Of a stretch of DNA of 64,000 nt, positions 50,334 through 59,637 are shown in pieces. The stretch spans positions 1-64,000 of the forward strand of contig NZ_QURL01000008.1 in assembly GCF_003403015.1 (NCBI RefSeq). The letters run 5' to 3'. The translations under genes were made by a program, and so were the position numbers. Below the pieces are notes generated by a model. That model was not told the origin of the DNA, did no database searches, and saw only the letters and a program-made list of their open reading frames with translations. Source of the stretch: Fulvimarina endophytica. GTDB taxonomy: Bacteria > Pseudomonadota > Alphaproteobacteria > Rhizobiales > Rhizobiaceae. Within the stretch, counting starts at the first letter, position 1. Each line of letters opens with the position of its first letter.

Positions 50334-51604
50334 TCGCGCTCCTCTTCGGCCTCCTCGTCGTTCTCCTGGTTCTCGGCGTTCCGGTCGCCTTCGCGCTCGG
50401 CCTCGCGGCCATGGCGACCATTTGGCAGGGCGATCTGATGCCGCTGCTGATCGTTCCCCAGGAATCGATCCGCGCCATCAACTCCTTCCCGCTCCTCGCC
50501 ATTCCCTTCTTCATCCTGGCCGGCTTCCTGATGCAGTCGGGCGGCATCTCGCGCCGTCTCGTGGAGTTCTCCAACACCCTCGTCGGCGCCATGCAGGGCG
50601 GTCTTGCGATCGTTGCGATCGTCACCTCGCTGTTCTTCGCCGCGATTTCCGGCTCGGGAACGGCGACGGCTGCGGCGGTCGGGTCCATCCTCATCCCGGC
50701 GATGATCGCGAAGGGCTACAGCCGGGACTATGCGGCGGCCAACCAGGCCGCTTCCGGCGCTCTCGGCGTGGTGATCCCGCCCTCCATTCCCCTGATCCTC
50801 TTCGGGGTCGCGGCCAATGTCTCCATCGGCGACATGTTCCTCGCGGCGATCTTTCCGGGCATCCTCGTCGCCGTCTGCCTCTGCATCTATGCCTATGTCT
50901 ATGCGGGTCGCCATCCCCATGTCTCAGAGGAGCGGTCGAGCCTCGGCGATATCCTGCGCGCAGGGCGCAAGGCGCTGCTCGCGATCCTGATGCCGATCGT
51001 CGTCCTCGGCGGCATCTATGGCGGCATCGTCACGCCGACCGAGGCGGCGGTCATCGCGGTCGTCTATTCGCTGGTGGTCGGCGTCGTGGTCTATCGCGAG
51101 ATCCCGATCCGCCAGCTGCCGGTCGTCTTCCGCCAGTCGGCGGTCACGTCCGCCGTCATCCTGGTCATCATCGCGACGGCCGGCCTCTACGGCCGCATCA
51201 TTCTCTCGCTTCAGGTCCCGGCGATCATCTCGGACTGGGTCATCGCCTCCGTCTCGAGCAAGATCGTCTTCCTGATCGCCCTCAACCTGCTTCTGCTTCT
51301 GACCGGCATGTTCATCGAGGCGGCCGCCGCGATCCTGATCCTGACCCCGATCCTTCTTCCGATCGCGATCAGCTTCGGCATCGATCCGGTCCATTTCGGA
51401 GTGATCGTGGTGGTCAATCTGGCGATGGGCATGTTCACGCCCCCGGTCGGACTGAACCTCTTCATCGTCTCACAGATATCCGGCGCGGGAATAGCGCAGC
51501 TGTCGCGCGCCATTCTGCCCTTCGTCGTCATCGTCTTCTCGGCGGTGCTGATCGTCAGCTTCTGGCCCGATCTCTCGCTCTGGCTGCCGAGCCTGTCGAA
51601 ATAG
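50330..51604 (+). CDS. dctM: TRAP transporter large membrane subunit (DctM), module 2
   Basis: Protein of 424 aa, about 12 helices. Hallmarks: FPLLAIPFFILAGFLMQSGG, FFAAISGSGTATAAAVGSIL, GVVIPPSIPLILFGVAANV and LAMGMFTPPVGLNLFIVSQI. It forms the sodium-coupled carrier with DctQ. It is the last gene of the dehydrogenase-BKACE-TRAP operon. Confidence 0.93.
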   Translation: MIALLFGLLVVLLVLGVPVAFALGLAAMATIWQGDLMPLLIVPQESIRAINSFPLLAIPFFILAGFLMQSGGISRRLVEFSNTLVGAMQGGLAIVAIVTSLFFAAISGSGTATAAAVGSILIPAMIAKGYSRDYAAANQAASGALGVVIPPSIPLILFGVAANVSIGDMFLAAIFPGILVAVCLCIYAYVYAGRHPHVSEERSSLGDILRAGRKALLAILMPIVVLGGIYGGIVTPTEAAVIAVVYSLVVGVVVYREIPIRQLPVVFRQSAVTSAVILVIIATAGLYGRIILSLQVPAIISDWVIASVSSKIVFLIALNLLLLLTGMFIEAAAAILILTPILLPIAISFGIDPVHFGVIVVVNLAMGMFTPPVGLNLFIVSQISGAGIAQLSRAILPFVVIVFSAVLIVSFWPDLSLWLPSLSK

Positions 51605-51709
51605 GGGGGCCGGCACGTCTCTGCCGGTCTCGTCCGCCGCCGGGAAGGCCGCGCGCGAGACCGGTGCGAAAGGGCGGTGCCCCCTATCTGCAAGTCCGCC
51701 GCACGATCG

Positions 51710-52999
51710 TCACGCGCCGGTCACGCGCCAGATGACGTCGCCCACGTCGTCAGCCATCAGCAGCGATCTGCCGTCCGGGCCGATCGCGACGCCGACGGGC
51801 CGCCCATAGGCGAGTTTCTCGTCCTCGGAGAGGAAGCCCGAGAGAATGTCGCGGGCCGGCCCGCTCGGTGCGCCGTTCTCGAAGGGCACGAAGATCAGCT
51901 TGTAACCGCTGAGCGTCGAGCGGTTCCACGATCCGTGTTGACCGATCACCATGCCCTCGCCGAATCCGGGCAGGGTGCCGTTCGGCATCCAGCAGAGACC
52001 GAGAGATGCCGTATGGCCGCCGAGGGCGTAGTCCGGCTGGATGGCCCGGGCGACGAGGGCTGCATCCTGCGGAACCCGGTCGTCCACCGTCCGGCCCCAA
52101 TAGCTGTAGGGCCAGCCGTAGAACCCGCCATCCTCGACCGAGGTCAGGTAGTCGGGCGGCGTCTCGTCCCCGAGACCGTCGCGCTCGTTGACCACGGTCC
52201 ACAGCTTTCCCGTGACCGGCTCGAAGGCCATGCCGACCGGGTTTCGAAGGCCCGAGGCGAAGATCCGCGCCTCCGAGGTGGCGACATCCAGCTCCCAGAT
52301 CGCGGCGCGGCCCTCTTCGGCCGCCATGCCCTTGTCGCCGATATTGGTGAGCGATCCGACGCCGGCATAGATCTTGGATCCATCCGGCGAGACGATCAGG
52401 CTGCGCGTCCAGTGCCCGTGCGGCTTGAAGCTGGTGAGTTTCCGACCGGGGCCCACAAGGCTCGTATCGCCCGGCCGGTAGTCGAAACACTGGATGCCGT
52501 CCGTATTGCCGAGATAGAACCGCTCCCCGACCAGCGCCATGCCGAAGGGCTGGTTCTGGTTTTCCACGAAGACCTCGCGGTGTTCGGCAACGCCATCCCC
52601 ATCGGCGTCGCGCCACAGGGTGACGCGATTGGCGCTGTCCCCGATCGCCTTGACGCGGCGCATGGTGGCCTGCTGGGCATGGTCCATCAGGCTGCGCGGC
52701 GTCTCCGGCTGTTCCTTCGATTCGGCCACGAGGACGTCGCCATTCGGCAGGACCTCGATCCAGCGGGGATGATCGAGGTTCGAGGCGAAGGCATTGACCT
52801 TCAGGCCCGGTGCGCAGGTGGGCAGCCGCCCGTTCTTCCAGCCCTCCGCCGCGGGAAGTTTCAGCGTCATGATCCCCTGCCGTCGGGCCTCGGGGATCTG
52901 CGGACTGGAGCCCACGGCCTGGTGAGAGGGAGACCCGAAGCGCCTGACGAGCGCGACGGCGCCACCCACGACCTCGGTGGCCTTCGCGACAATTCCCAT
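51710..52999 (-). CDS. Glucose/sorbosone dehydrogenase-like beta-propeller protein
   Basis: Protein of 429 aa. The propeller pattern is repeated: GLKVNAFASNLDHPRWIEVL, NGDVLVAESKEQPETPR, RSLIVSPDGSKIYAGVGSLT, FASGLRNPVGMAFEPVTGKL, VNERDGLGDETPPDYLTSVE and GGFYGWPYSYWG, ending GVAIGPDGRSLLMADDVGDV. These match soluble PQQ-type sugar dehydrogenases (PF07995 family). No clear signal peptide is seen, only a hydrophobic stretch VVGGAVALV, so location is uncertain. ATG 52999 gives a sensible N-terminus. It is monocistronic; substrate unknown, and PQQ use is not shown. Confidence 0.8.
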   Translation of the reverse strand: MGIVAKATEVVGGAVALVRRFGSPSHQAVGSSPQIPEARRQGIMTLKLPAAEGWKNGRLPTCAPGLKVNAFASNLDHPRWIEVLPNGDVLVAESKEQPETPRSLMDHAQQATMRRVKAIGDSANRVTLWRDADGDGVAEHREVFVENQNQPFGMALVGERFYLGNTDGIQCFDYRPGDTSLVGPGRKLTSFKPHGHWTRSLIVSPDGSKIYAGVGSLTNIGDKGMAAEEGRAAIWELDVATSEARIFASGLRNPVGMAFEPVTGKLWTVVNERDGLGDETPPDYLTSVEDGGFYGWPYSYWGRTVDDRVPQDAALVARAIQPDYALGGHTASLGLCWMPNGTLPGFGEGMVIGQHGSWNRSTLSGYKLIFVPFENGAPSGPARDILSGFLSEDEKLAYGRPVGVAIGPDGRSLLMADDVGDVIWRVTGA

Positions 53000-53425
53000 G
53001 ACCGGCTGCCTTGTGCTGATGAGCTTGGTTGAAGAGCGCCGGCGGGCGAAGCCGCTGCGCCAAGCGGCGGTTTTCACCGTGATACGGGACGCCGTCAAGA
53101 CATCCCGCATCGTTCGGCCGCCCTCCGGCGACGCTTTCCCGGCCGTCTTACTACATCGCTATCGTCGCCGGCGCCGGCTCGGCATGCCGCACTCCCGGCT
53201 CGGCTCAGCTATGCCGCAGCCTGAAAACGGTGGCGGCTCCCCCCCCCCCCCCTCGAGCCGGTGAGAGTGTTCGGACGATCCGGATCTTTCCATCGGACCG
53301 GCGCATCGGAGGTCTTTTGTTAATCGTCCTTCACGGTGGGGAAGCCCGTTGCCGCGCCTGTCAATCAAATCTTCACGGCGGAGGGTCAGGTTCGAGATCA
53401 TATCGTAAGTTGGGAAACAACACGC
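53000..53425. other. Gap with a 14-C tract upstream of the GGDEF-EAL gene
   Basis: This 426-base region has no protein-like frame. It must hold divergent promoters for the propeller-protein and GGDEF-EAL genes. Its one striking element is the C14 tract within a hairpin at 53234-53260. Confidence 0.6.
53234..53260. repeat. Homopolymer C14 in a hairpin loop
   Basis: Fourteen consecutive C (53239-53252) form the loop of CGGCTC ... GAGCCG. It lies about 170 bases before the GGDEF-EAL start codon. Such tracts can change length by slippage and alter promoter spacing; they are also typical places for assembly errors. Confidence 0.8.
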
Positions 53426-55387
53426 ATGTCAGTCAGATCCCGCAGCATCCAGTCTCTGGAGCAAGCCCGATTCCGCACTCTGGCTGACATCTGCCCGGCT
53501 CTCTTCCTCGCCTTGTGCGCGGTTATCGGTGCGGTCTCCTTCGTCCATGTTGATACCGCGCCCTGGTGGAGTTGGGCGCTGTTCGCACCCCTCTTCCTCC
53601 TGCCGAAAGGCGCGTTCTGGTTCGCGCTGCTCTACCGCCATCGCGACGCGGTGCCCGAGCCGGAGAAATGCTTGCGAACGCTGCGGATCGTCGGGATCGA
53701 ACTGGTGATCGGAGTGGGTCTCATCGTCGGCTGGGAGGTCTGGATCTCCCAGTGGGCGACGCCCGAGGCGCTCCTTCTTCTCGCGCTGTGCATGGGAGGG
53801 CAGATGGTCTTCCTCATGTTCGGCCTCCTGCATCTTCGCACCCCGTCGATGGTGTCTGCTCTCTTATGCGTCGTCGGCATGCTGGCGATCGCGGAACGCG
53901 CCGGGGCCGGAATGCTGGGCCTGCTGATCCTGCTGGCAGGCGGGGTCGCGGGCCTCGCCTACATCGCCTACAAGCATTACGCAGACTTCGCGCGGCTGGT
54001 GAGGTCGCGCCTCGCCGTCGAAGCCAAGAGCGCGGAAATCCAGGCCAAGATCGTGGAGATCGAGGAGCTCAGCGAGGAGAACTTCCGTATCGCCAATACG
54101 GACATGCTGACGGAAATCGGCAACCGGCGCAGTTGCTTCCGCGATCTGGAAAAGGCGCTGGAGACGGCGCGGAACACGGGCTCGGCGGTCGCCTTCGGCA
54201 TCATCGATCTCGATGGCTTCAAGACCGTGAACGACAGCCACGGGCATCTCGTCGGCGACCGTCTCCTCACCGCCATGGCCGAGCGCCTGCGGGACGCGAT
54301 GTCCGCGCAGGGCAGCGTCTATCGCCTCGGCGGCGACGAGTTCGCCTTCATCGTTTCCGACTTCGCCGACGCCGATGCGCTGCAGGCCATCGGCGATGCG
54401 GTGGTCGAGGCCGTCCATAGGCCGATCGAGGTCGGCGGCCTTCGCCTCCTTCTCGGCTGCTCGGTTGGCTTTGCCGAATTCCCGAAGGCGGCCGAGGACG
54501 CGACGGCCCTCTACGACCGCGCCGACTATGCGCTCTTCAACGCCAAGCGCACCGGACGCATGAAGACCGTCGTCTTCTCCGACGAGCACGAGAAGGACGT
54601 GCGCGAAGCGGCCCTCATGGAGCGGACCCTTCGCGAGGCCGATCTGGAGGCCGAGTTCTTTCTCACCTTCCAGCCGATCGTCGATTCGCACGAGGATCGC
54701 ACGCTCCTCCTCGAATGCCTCGCGCGCTGGCAGAGCCCGGTCCTCGGCTTCGTCTCTCCGGGCAAGTTCATCGTCGCCGCCGAGCAGAGCGGCTTCATCT
54801 CAACCCTCACGCCGGTGCTCCTGAAGAAGGCGCTCGACGCGATCCGCCAGTGGCCGGAGGAGGTCGGCATCTCCTTCAACCTGTCGGGCCACGATATCGT
54901 GTCGGCCGAGAAGGTGCTGGGGCTGATCGCCATCCTGATGAAGAGCGGCGTGTCGCCCTCGCGCGTCGAGTTCGAGGTCACGGAAACGGCGCTGATGATG
55001 AATCTCGACGAGGCGCTCGCCAATATCCACCGCCTGAAGGCGACGGGCGTGCGCATCTCGCTCGACGACTTCGGTACCGGCTATTCGTCCCTCAGCCAGA
55101 TTCAGAAGCTGCCGCTCGACAAGATCAAGGTGGACGGAAGCTTCGTGCGCGACCTCGAGACCAACGATGCGAGCCGCAAGATCGTCAGTTCCGTGACCGC
55201 GCTGTCCCGCGACCTGTCCCTGTCCTGCGTGGTCGAGGGCGTCGAGACGCGCGAGCAGCTCGACATTCTCCAGGATATCGGCTGCCGCCTCATCCAGGGC
55301 TACTTCTACTCCAAGCCCATGAAGGAGGCCGACGTCTCCGCCTTCCTCGCCGAGCAGTACGCGATCCGTCACCCGGTCGCCGTCTGA
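53426..55387 (+). CDS. Membrane-bound GGDEF-EAL cyclic di-GMP enzyme
   Basis: Protein of 653 aa. Residues ~22-195 are about six membrane helices (FLALCAVIGAVSFVHVD, LLLLALCMGGQMVFLMFGLL, LGLLILLAGGVAGLAYIAY). A short coiled coil follows, then a GGDEF domain (~225-390) with the intact RLGGDEFAFIV motif. The EAL domain (~400-645) has ECLAR for EALVR, keeping the E-x-L-x-R pattern, with FNLSGHDI, EVTETAL, LDDFGTGYSSLSQIQ, VEGVET and QGYFYSKPM all present. Both synthesis and breakdown of c-di-GMP are possible. ATG 53426 begins the natural membrane domain; ribosome site weak. The upstream C14 tract may affect its expression. Confidence 0.92.
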   Translation: MSVRSRSIQSLEQARFRTLADICPALFLALCAVIGAVSFVHVDTAPWWSWALFAPLFLLPKGAFWFALLYRHRDAVPEPEKCLRTLRIVGIELVIGVGLIVGWEVWISQWATPEALLLLALCMGGQMVFLMFGLLHLRTPSMVSALLCVVGMLAIAERAGAGMLGLLILLAGGVAGLAYIAYKHYADFARLVRSRLAVEAKSAEIQAKIVEIEELSEENFRIANTDMLTEIGNRRSCFRDLEKALETARNTGSAVAFGIIDLDGFKTVNDSHGHLVGDRLLTAMAERLRDAMSAQGSVYRLGGDEFAFIVSDFADADALQAIGDAVVEAVHRPIEVGGLRLLLGCSVGFAEFPKAAEDATALYDRADYALFNAKRTGRMKTVVFSDEHEKDVREAALMERTLREADLEAEFFLTFQPIVDSHEDRTLLLECLARWQSPVLGFVSPGKFIVAAEQSGFISTLTPVLLKKALDAIRQWPEEVGISFNLSGHDIVSAEKVLGLIAILMKSGVSPSRVEFEVTETALMMNLDEALANIHRLKATGVRISLDDFGTGYSSLSQIQKLPLDKIKVDGSFVRDLETNDASRKIVSSVTALSRDLSLSCVVEGVETREQLDILQDIGCRLIQGYFYSKPMKEADVSAFLAEQYAIRHPVAV

Positions 55388-55559
55388 GCACCGGCCCCGG
55401 TCCGAGGATCGGGGCCGTTCTGCGCGCCGATGCCTCGGTGTCCGCCGCCCAGGACTTGCAAGTCGGTCGGCTTTGGCGTCCAACTTCATCATGTTTCGCA
55501 GGGCGGATAGACCGCCTGCGGGGCCGGCGAACGGATCGCTTCAAGGAGATCGACGGGAC

Positions 55560-56618
55560 ATGGATGAGGCAAAGCTCGACGAACTGCGCGCCCGCTATTC
55601 GGGCGAGAACGAGCGCGCGGTCTACGATCCGGGCTTTGCGAAGGTTGCGGATCGGCTGTTCGACAAGAAGGGAACGCGGGTCGCGCCCTATGCCGGGATG
55701 CCGACCCTTCTCGACGTTCCCCACCGTGCCGTCGACTGGGCGGCCCTCGATCTTTCCGGGCTCGACATCGCGCTCGTCGGCGTGCCCATGGATCTCGGCG
55801 TCACCAATCGCAACGGCTCTCGCTTCGGGCCGCGCGCCCTGCGCTCGATCGAACGGGTCGGACCCTATAACCACGTCCTGAAGACGATGCCGACCCACGA
55901 GCTGAACGTCGCCGATATCGGCGATATTCCTTTCCGTTCGCGCTTCGACATCGCGCTCTCCCATGCCGATATCGAGGAGGCCGCCCGCAAGATCGTGACG
56001 GCCGGCGCCATGCCGCTCTTCGTCGGCGGCGATCATTCCGTCTCGCTGCCGATCCTCAAGGCGATCGGGGCCGAGAGGCCGGTCGGCATGATCCATATCG
56101 ATGCCCATTGCGACACCTCGGGTCCATATGAGGGCTGCAAGTTCCACCATGGCGGGCCGTTCCGGCAGGCGGTTCTCGACGGAGTGCTCGATCCCGAGCG
56201 CACCATCCAGATCGGGATCCGCGGTTCCTCGGAATATCTGTGGGAGTTCTCCTACGAGAGCGGCATGACGGTGATCCATTCCGAGGAGGTGACGGGGCTC
56301 GGCGTTCCGGCGATCGTCGAGACGGCGCGGGCCGTCGTCGGTGACGGACCGGTCTACGTCTCCTTCGACATCGACAGCCTCGATCCGGCCTTTGCGCCCG
56401 GCACCGGCACGCCGGAGATCGGCGGGCTGACGACGCGGGAGGCGCAAGGCATCCTGCGCGGTCTTTCCGGCCTCGACATCGTCGGCGGCGACGTGGTGGA
56501 AGTCGCGCCCCAATACGACACGACGACGAACACCGCCCATGCGGGTGCGCAGATGCTGTTCGAGATCCTGAGCCTCGCACGGCTTTCCAGGCGCTTCGAG
56601 AACAGCGGGCGGTCCTGA
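55560..56618 (+). CDS. Agmatinase-family ureohydrolase
   Basis: Protein of 352 aa. All metal ligands of the arginase fold are seen: FVGGDHS, IHIDAHCDTSGPYEG (DAHxD) and SFDIDSLDPAFAPGTGTPEI (DxD). It uses two metal ions to hydrolyse a guanidino compound to urea and an amine. Annotators would call it agmatinase, but guanidinobutyrase, guanidinopropionase or guanidine hydrolase activity cannot be excluded. ATG 55560 has AAGGAG upstream. It is convergent with the HutC-ABC transporter operon, whose substrate could be a guanidino compound or arginine. Confidence 0.88.
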   Translation: MDEAKLDELRARYSGENERAVYDPGFAKVADRLFDKKGTRVAPYAGMPTLLDVPHRAVDWAALDLSGLDIALVGVPMDLGVTNRNGSRFGPRALRSIERVGPYNHVLKTMPTHELNVADIGDIPFRSRFDIALSHADIEEAARKIVTAGAMPLFVGGDHSVSLPILKAIGAERPVGMIHIDAHCDTSGPYEGCKFHHGGPFRQAVLDGVLDPERTIQIGIRGSSEYLWEFSYESGMTVIHSEEVTGLGVPAIVETARAVVGDGPVYVSFDIDSLDPAFAPGTGTPEIGGLTTREAQGILRGLSGLDIVGGDVVEVAPQYDTTTNTAHAGAQMLFEILSLARLSRRFENSGRS

Positions 56619-56664
56619 ACGGCCGCGCGAGCCCTCGCTCCCGAAGCGGTCGGGTGCGGGCGCT

Positions 56665-57459
56665 TCAGATCGCCTGAGAGGCGAAGCGGGCCGAGACCTC
56701 GTGATCAGTGCCGGGATAGGTGAGGGTGACGGAGGTCACCGGCACGGTGTCGATCATGGTGCGGCGCGAGATCCTGAGGCAGGGCGAGCCGGGCTTGATC
56801 AGGAGGCGGCCTGCGATCTCCTCGTCCGCCGCGATCGCCCGGATGCGGTATTCGGCATCGGACCAGGGAACCTTGGAGACGAGCCATGCGCCCGGCGACA
56901 GGGTTCTGAAACTCTCCCGCGCGGCCTCGGGTACCGTTGCGAGATTGATCAACCGGTCCTCGAAGCAGAAGGGCTGGCGGGCGGCGAAATGGCGACAGGT
57001 CACGGCGACCACCCGTCCCTCGGACCCGAGCCAGCGCGCCTCTTCGCCGTCCGCGTCCCGTGTCTCGCGTGAGAGGATCTCGTAGTGGTAGGACAGGCCG
57101 AGGCTCTCGACCTCCGAACGGATGTCCATGATCGTCATGATCGCCGTCTGCGACTGGGGCCGCCTGACGAAGGTGCCGGCCTTTCTGCGCCGCTCCACGA
57201 GGCCGGCGGCGGCGAGCTGCGTCATCACCTTGTTCACGGTCATGCGCGAGCAGCCGAACCGCCGGGCGAGATCCTGTTCGAACGGCACCTGCGTTCCCGG
57301 CGGCCATTCGCCCGACAGGATGCGCCCCTTCAGGCTTTCGAGGATGGTCTGGTGCAGCGAGCGCCGGGGCTGTGCGGCCTCGCTCCCGATATCGGTGCCT
57401 GCGGCGGACGTCTCCCCGGTTCCGCCGCCCTCTGGTCCGTGATGCCGTTCCTCATCCAT
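56665..57459 (-). CDS. HutC-type GntR regulator (UTRA domain)
   Basis: Protein of 264 aa. After a ~33-residue flexible start, the winged helix reads LHQTILESLKGRILSGEWPP and RRFGCSRMTVNKVMTQLAAA; then the UTRA ligand domain (~95-260) with RRPQSQTAIMTIMDIRSEVE, FCFEDRLINLATVPEA and PCLRISRRTMIDTVPVTSV. It belongs to the histidine-utilisation-repressor subfamily, which typically senses urocanate or another small molecule. Its ATG overlaps the ABC ATPase stop (ATGA), so it is the last gene of the transporter operon and likely represses it through the sites at 60611 and 60673. Confidence 0.88.
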   Translation of the reverse strand: MDEERHHGPEGGGTGETSAAGTDIGSEAAQPRRSLHQTILESLKGRILSGEWPPGTQVPFEQDLARRFGCSRMTVNKVMTQLAAAGLVERRRKAGTFVRRPQSQTAIMTIMDIRSEVESLGLSYHYEILSRETRDADGEEARWLGSEGRVVAVTCRHFAARQPFCFEDRLINLATVPEAARESFRTLSPGAWLVSKVPWSDAEYRIRAIAADEEIAGRLLIKPGSPCLRISRRTMIDTVPVTSVTLTYPGTDHEVSARFASQAI

Positions 57460-58250
57460 CAGACGAGCGTTGCGGCGCCGCGATCGAGATAGGTCTCGAG
57501 GAATTGCTGGAGCCGGGGATGGCGGGGTGCGCCGAAGATCTCCGAGGGCGGGCCGTCGAGAAGCAGCTTGCCCTGGTCGAGAAAGACGATCTTGTCGCCG
57601 ACGCTTGCGGCAAAGCCGATCTCATGGGTGACGACCACCATGGTCATGCCGCCGCCGGCGAGCTCGCGCATGACGTTGAGGACTTCGCCGGTCAGTTCGG
57701 GATCGAGCGAGGAGGTGGGCTCGTCGAAGAGGAGGATATCGGGTTCGAGCGCGAGCGCGCGGGCGATGGCCACGCGTTGCTGCTGCCCGCCCGACAGCTC
57801 GGACGGGTAGTGGTGACCGCGATCGCCGAGACCGACGCGGGCGAGCTGGGCCTCGCCTTTCGCGTTGGCCTCCTTGCGTTTCATGCCGCGCACGGTGACG
57901 AGCGCCTCGGTCACGTTGCCGAGGGCGGTCATGTGCGGCCACAGATTGAACTGCTGGAAGACCATGCCGATCCGCGAGCGGACCTTGCGGATATCGCCGG
58001 CCGGAAGCCGGGTCCGCCGGCCGTCGCCGGTCTCGGCGAAGCCGAGGGGCTGACCGTTGATCTCGATCGTCCCCGATGTCGTCTCCTCGAGGAACGCCAT
58101 GCAGCGCAGAAGGGTCGACTTGCCGGAGCCCGACGGCCCGAGAAGGCAGGTGGTGGAGCCTTGCGGCACCGCGAGATCGATCCCCTTCAGGACCTCGACA
58201 TCGCCGAACGACTTGTGGACGTCGCGGACCAGGACAGCGGATCGGGTCAT
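57459..58250 (-). CDS. Polar amino-acid ABC transporter ATPase
   Basis: Protein of 263 aa, standard for the family. Walker A GPSGSGKSTLLRC, Q-loop VFQQFNLWPHMTALGN, signature LSGGQQQRVAIARALA, Walker B LLFDEPTSSLDPEL and switch VVTHEIGFA are all intact. It powers the transporter made by the two permeases upstream. The start (58250) and stop overlap its neighbours by four bases each. Family 3 substrates include arginine, histidine, glutamate and opines. Confidence 0.93.
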   Translation of the reverse strand: MTRSAVLVRDVHKSFGDVEVLKGIDLAVPQGSTTCLLGPSGSGKSTLLRCMAFLEETTSGTIEINGQPLGFAETGDGRRTRLPAGDIRKVRSRIGMVFQQFNLWPHMTALGNVTEALVTVRGMKRKEANAKGEAQLARVGLGDRGHHYPSELSGGQQQRVAIARALALEPDILLFDEPTSSLDPELTGEVLNVMRELAGGGMTMVVVTHEIGFAASVGDKIVFLDQGKLLLDGPPSEIFGAPRHPRLQQFLETYLDRGAATLV

Positions 58251-58915
58251 GAATGGGCAAACCTGAACTTGGACAGTCTGGCCTCGGCGATGCGTCCGAG
58301 GAAGCCGGAGACTTCGACGAGGAACCAGTAGAAGAGGGCGAGCAGGAACATCGCCTCGACGAAGGCATATTGCTGGGACCCGATGGCCCCGACGACGAGG
58401 GTGAGTTCCGGCACGGTGATGATCGACAGGATGGCGGTCTCCTTCATCATCAGGATCGCCATGTTGACGCATTGGGGAAGCACCAGCATCGTCATCTCGG
58501 GCACGAGAATGCGCCGGATGATCTGGCCGCGCGTCAGCCCGACGCATTCGGCCGCCTCCACATGGCCCACCGGCACCGCATTGTAGCCGGCCCGGAAGAT
58601 CTCGCTGTAATAGGCGGTCGCATAGACCGTCATGCCGAGAAGGCCCGCCGGAATGGGATCGAGGGAGAGGCCGATGAAGGGCCCGCCGAAATAGAGAAGG
58701 AAGAGCTGGACGAGGAAGGGCGTGCCGCGAATGACCTCGACGAAGAGCCGCAGGAGAAGGCCGAGCCAGCCCGGGCCGTAGCGCCTGAGGGTCGCGACAG
58801 CGAAGCCGAAGGCCACCGCGAGAATGTTCGAGACGATCCAGATCCAGATCGTCATCCAGAAGGCGGCGAGGATCTCCGGCAGGTTCTGGACGATGAGGCC
58901 GAAATCCAGGGTCAT
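58247..58915 (-). CDS. Polar amino-acid ABC transporter permease 2
   Basis: Protein of 222 aa with about five helices. It has FVEVIRGTPFLVQLFLLYFG and the EAA loop EAAECVGLTRGQIIRRILVP typical of HisM/HisQ-type permeases. The start (58915) overlaps permease 1 and the stop overlaps the ATPase gene, both as ATGA. Confidence 0.92.
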   Translation of the reverse strand: MTLDFGLIVQNLPEILAAFWMTIWIWIVSNILAVAFGFAVATLRRYGPGWLGLLLRLFVEVIRGTPFLVQLFLLYFGGPFIGLSLDPIPAGLLGMTVYATAYYSEIFRAGYNAVPVGHVEAAECVGLTRGQIIRRILVPEMTMLVLPQCVNMAILMMKETAILSIITVPELTLVVGAIGSQQYAFVEAMFLLALFYWFLVEVSGFLGRIAEARLSKFRFAHS

Positions 58916-59556
58916 GCGCGGCTCCCGGTCCTGAGCATGCGCTCGGCGATGGAGCCGCCGCCCGCGACCGCCCAGCAGATGACGAGATACATGGCGCCGG
59001 CCACCGAATAGAAGAGAAGCGGGCGGAATGACGAGGCCGAGAGGTTCTGCGCCATGCGGGTCAGTTCGATGACGCCGACGACGGAGACCAGCGAGGACGC
59101 CTTGAGAATGAGGATCGCCTCGTTGACGAGGGCGGGCAGAGTGAGGCGGAAGGCGATGGGCGCGCGGATGCGCACGAGCTGCTTCCAGGGGCTCATGCCC
59201 ACCATGTCGGCGGCTTCGAGAAGACCGCGCGGCACCGACTGGAAGCCGCCCCGCAGGTTCTCGGCCTGATAGGCCGCCGTGCACAGGGAAAGTCCGATAA
59301 CGGCCGCGACGACGCTCGGCACCATGATGCCGACGGCCGGGAGCAGGTTGTAGATCAGGAGCAGCTGGACGAGGAGAGGTACGCCGCGGAACAGGCTGAC
59401 ATAGAGCGTTCCGGGAATGCGCAGGAACGGGTTCGCCGACACCTTGGCCGCGCAGACCATGAGGCCGATCACGAAGCCGATCAGGATCGAGATCGCACTG
59501 AGAAGGATCGTGTTCCCGGCAGCCCACAGCATCAGTTCGAACAGTCGCATCGACAT
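58912..59556 (-). CDS. Polar amino-acid ABC transporter permease 1
   Basis: Protein of 214 aa. Features: LYVSLFRGVPLLVQLLLIYN, YQAENLRGGFQSVPRGLLEA and the EAA loop LLEAADMVGMSPWKQLVRIR. ATG 59556 (MSMRLFELM) or 59550 could start it; the ribosome site is weak. It forms a heterodimer with permease 2. It lies 147 bases after the binding-protein gene, with a hairpin between. Confidence 0.9.
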   Translation of the reverse strand: MSMRLFELMLWAAGNTILLSAISILIGFVIGLMVCAAKVSANPFLRIPGTLYVSLFRGVPLLVQLLLIYNLLPAVGIMVPSVVAAVIGLSLCTAAYQAENLRGGFQSVPRGLLEAADMVGMSPWKQLVRIRAPIAFRLTLPALVNEAILILKASSLVSVVGVIELTRMAQNLSASSFRPLLFYSVAGAMYLVICWAVAGGGSIAERMLRTGSRA

Positions 59557-59637
59557 GGATGATCTCGAAACTCTTTGCGTGGGGGAAGGCGGCGAGGGGC
59601 GCCCCGTCATCGAAGGGCGCTGCGCGACCCGGCGGAC

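Noticed and set aside
57085..58331. Plus-strand frames opposite the HutC regulator and ABC ATPase
   Set aside because: Shadows of well-defined minus-strand genes.
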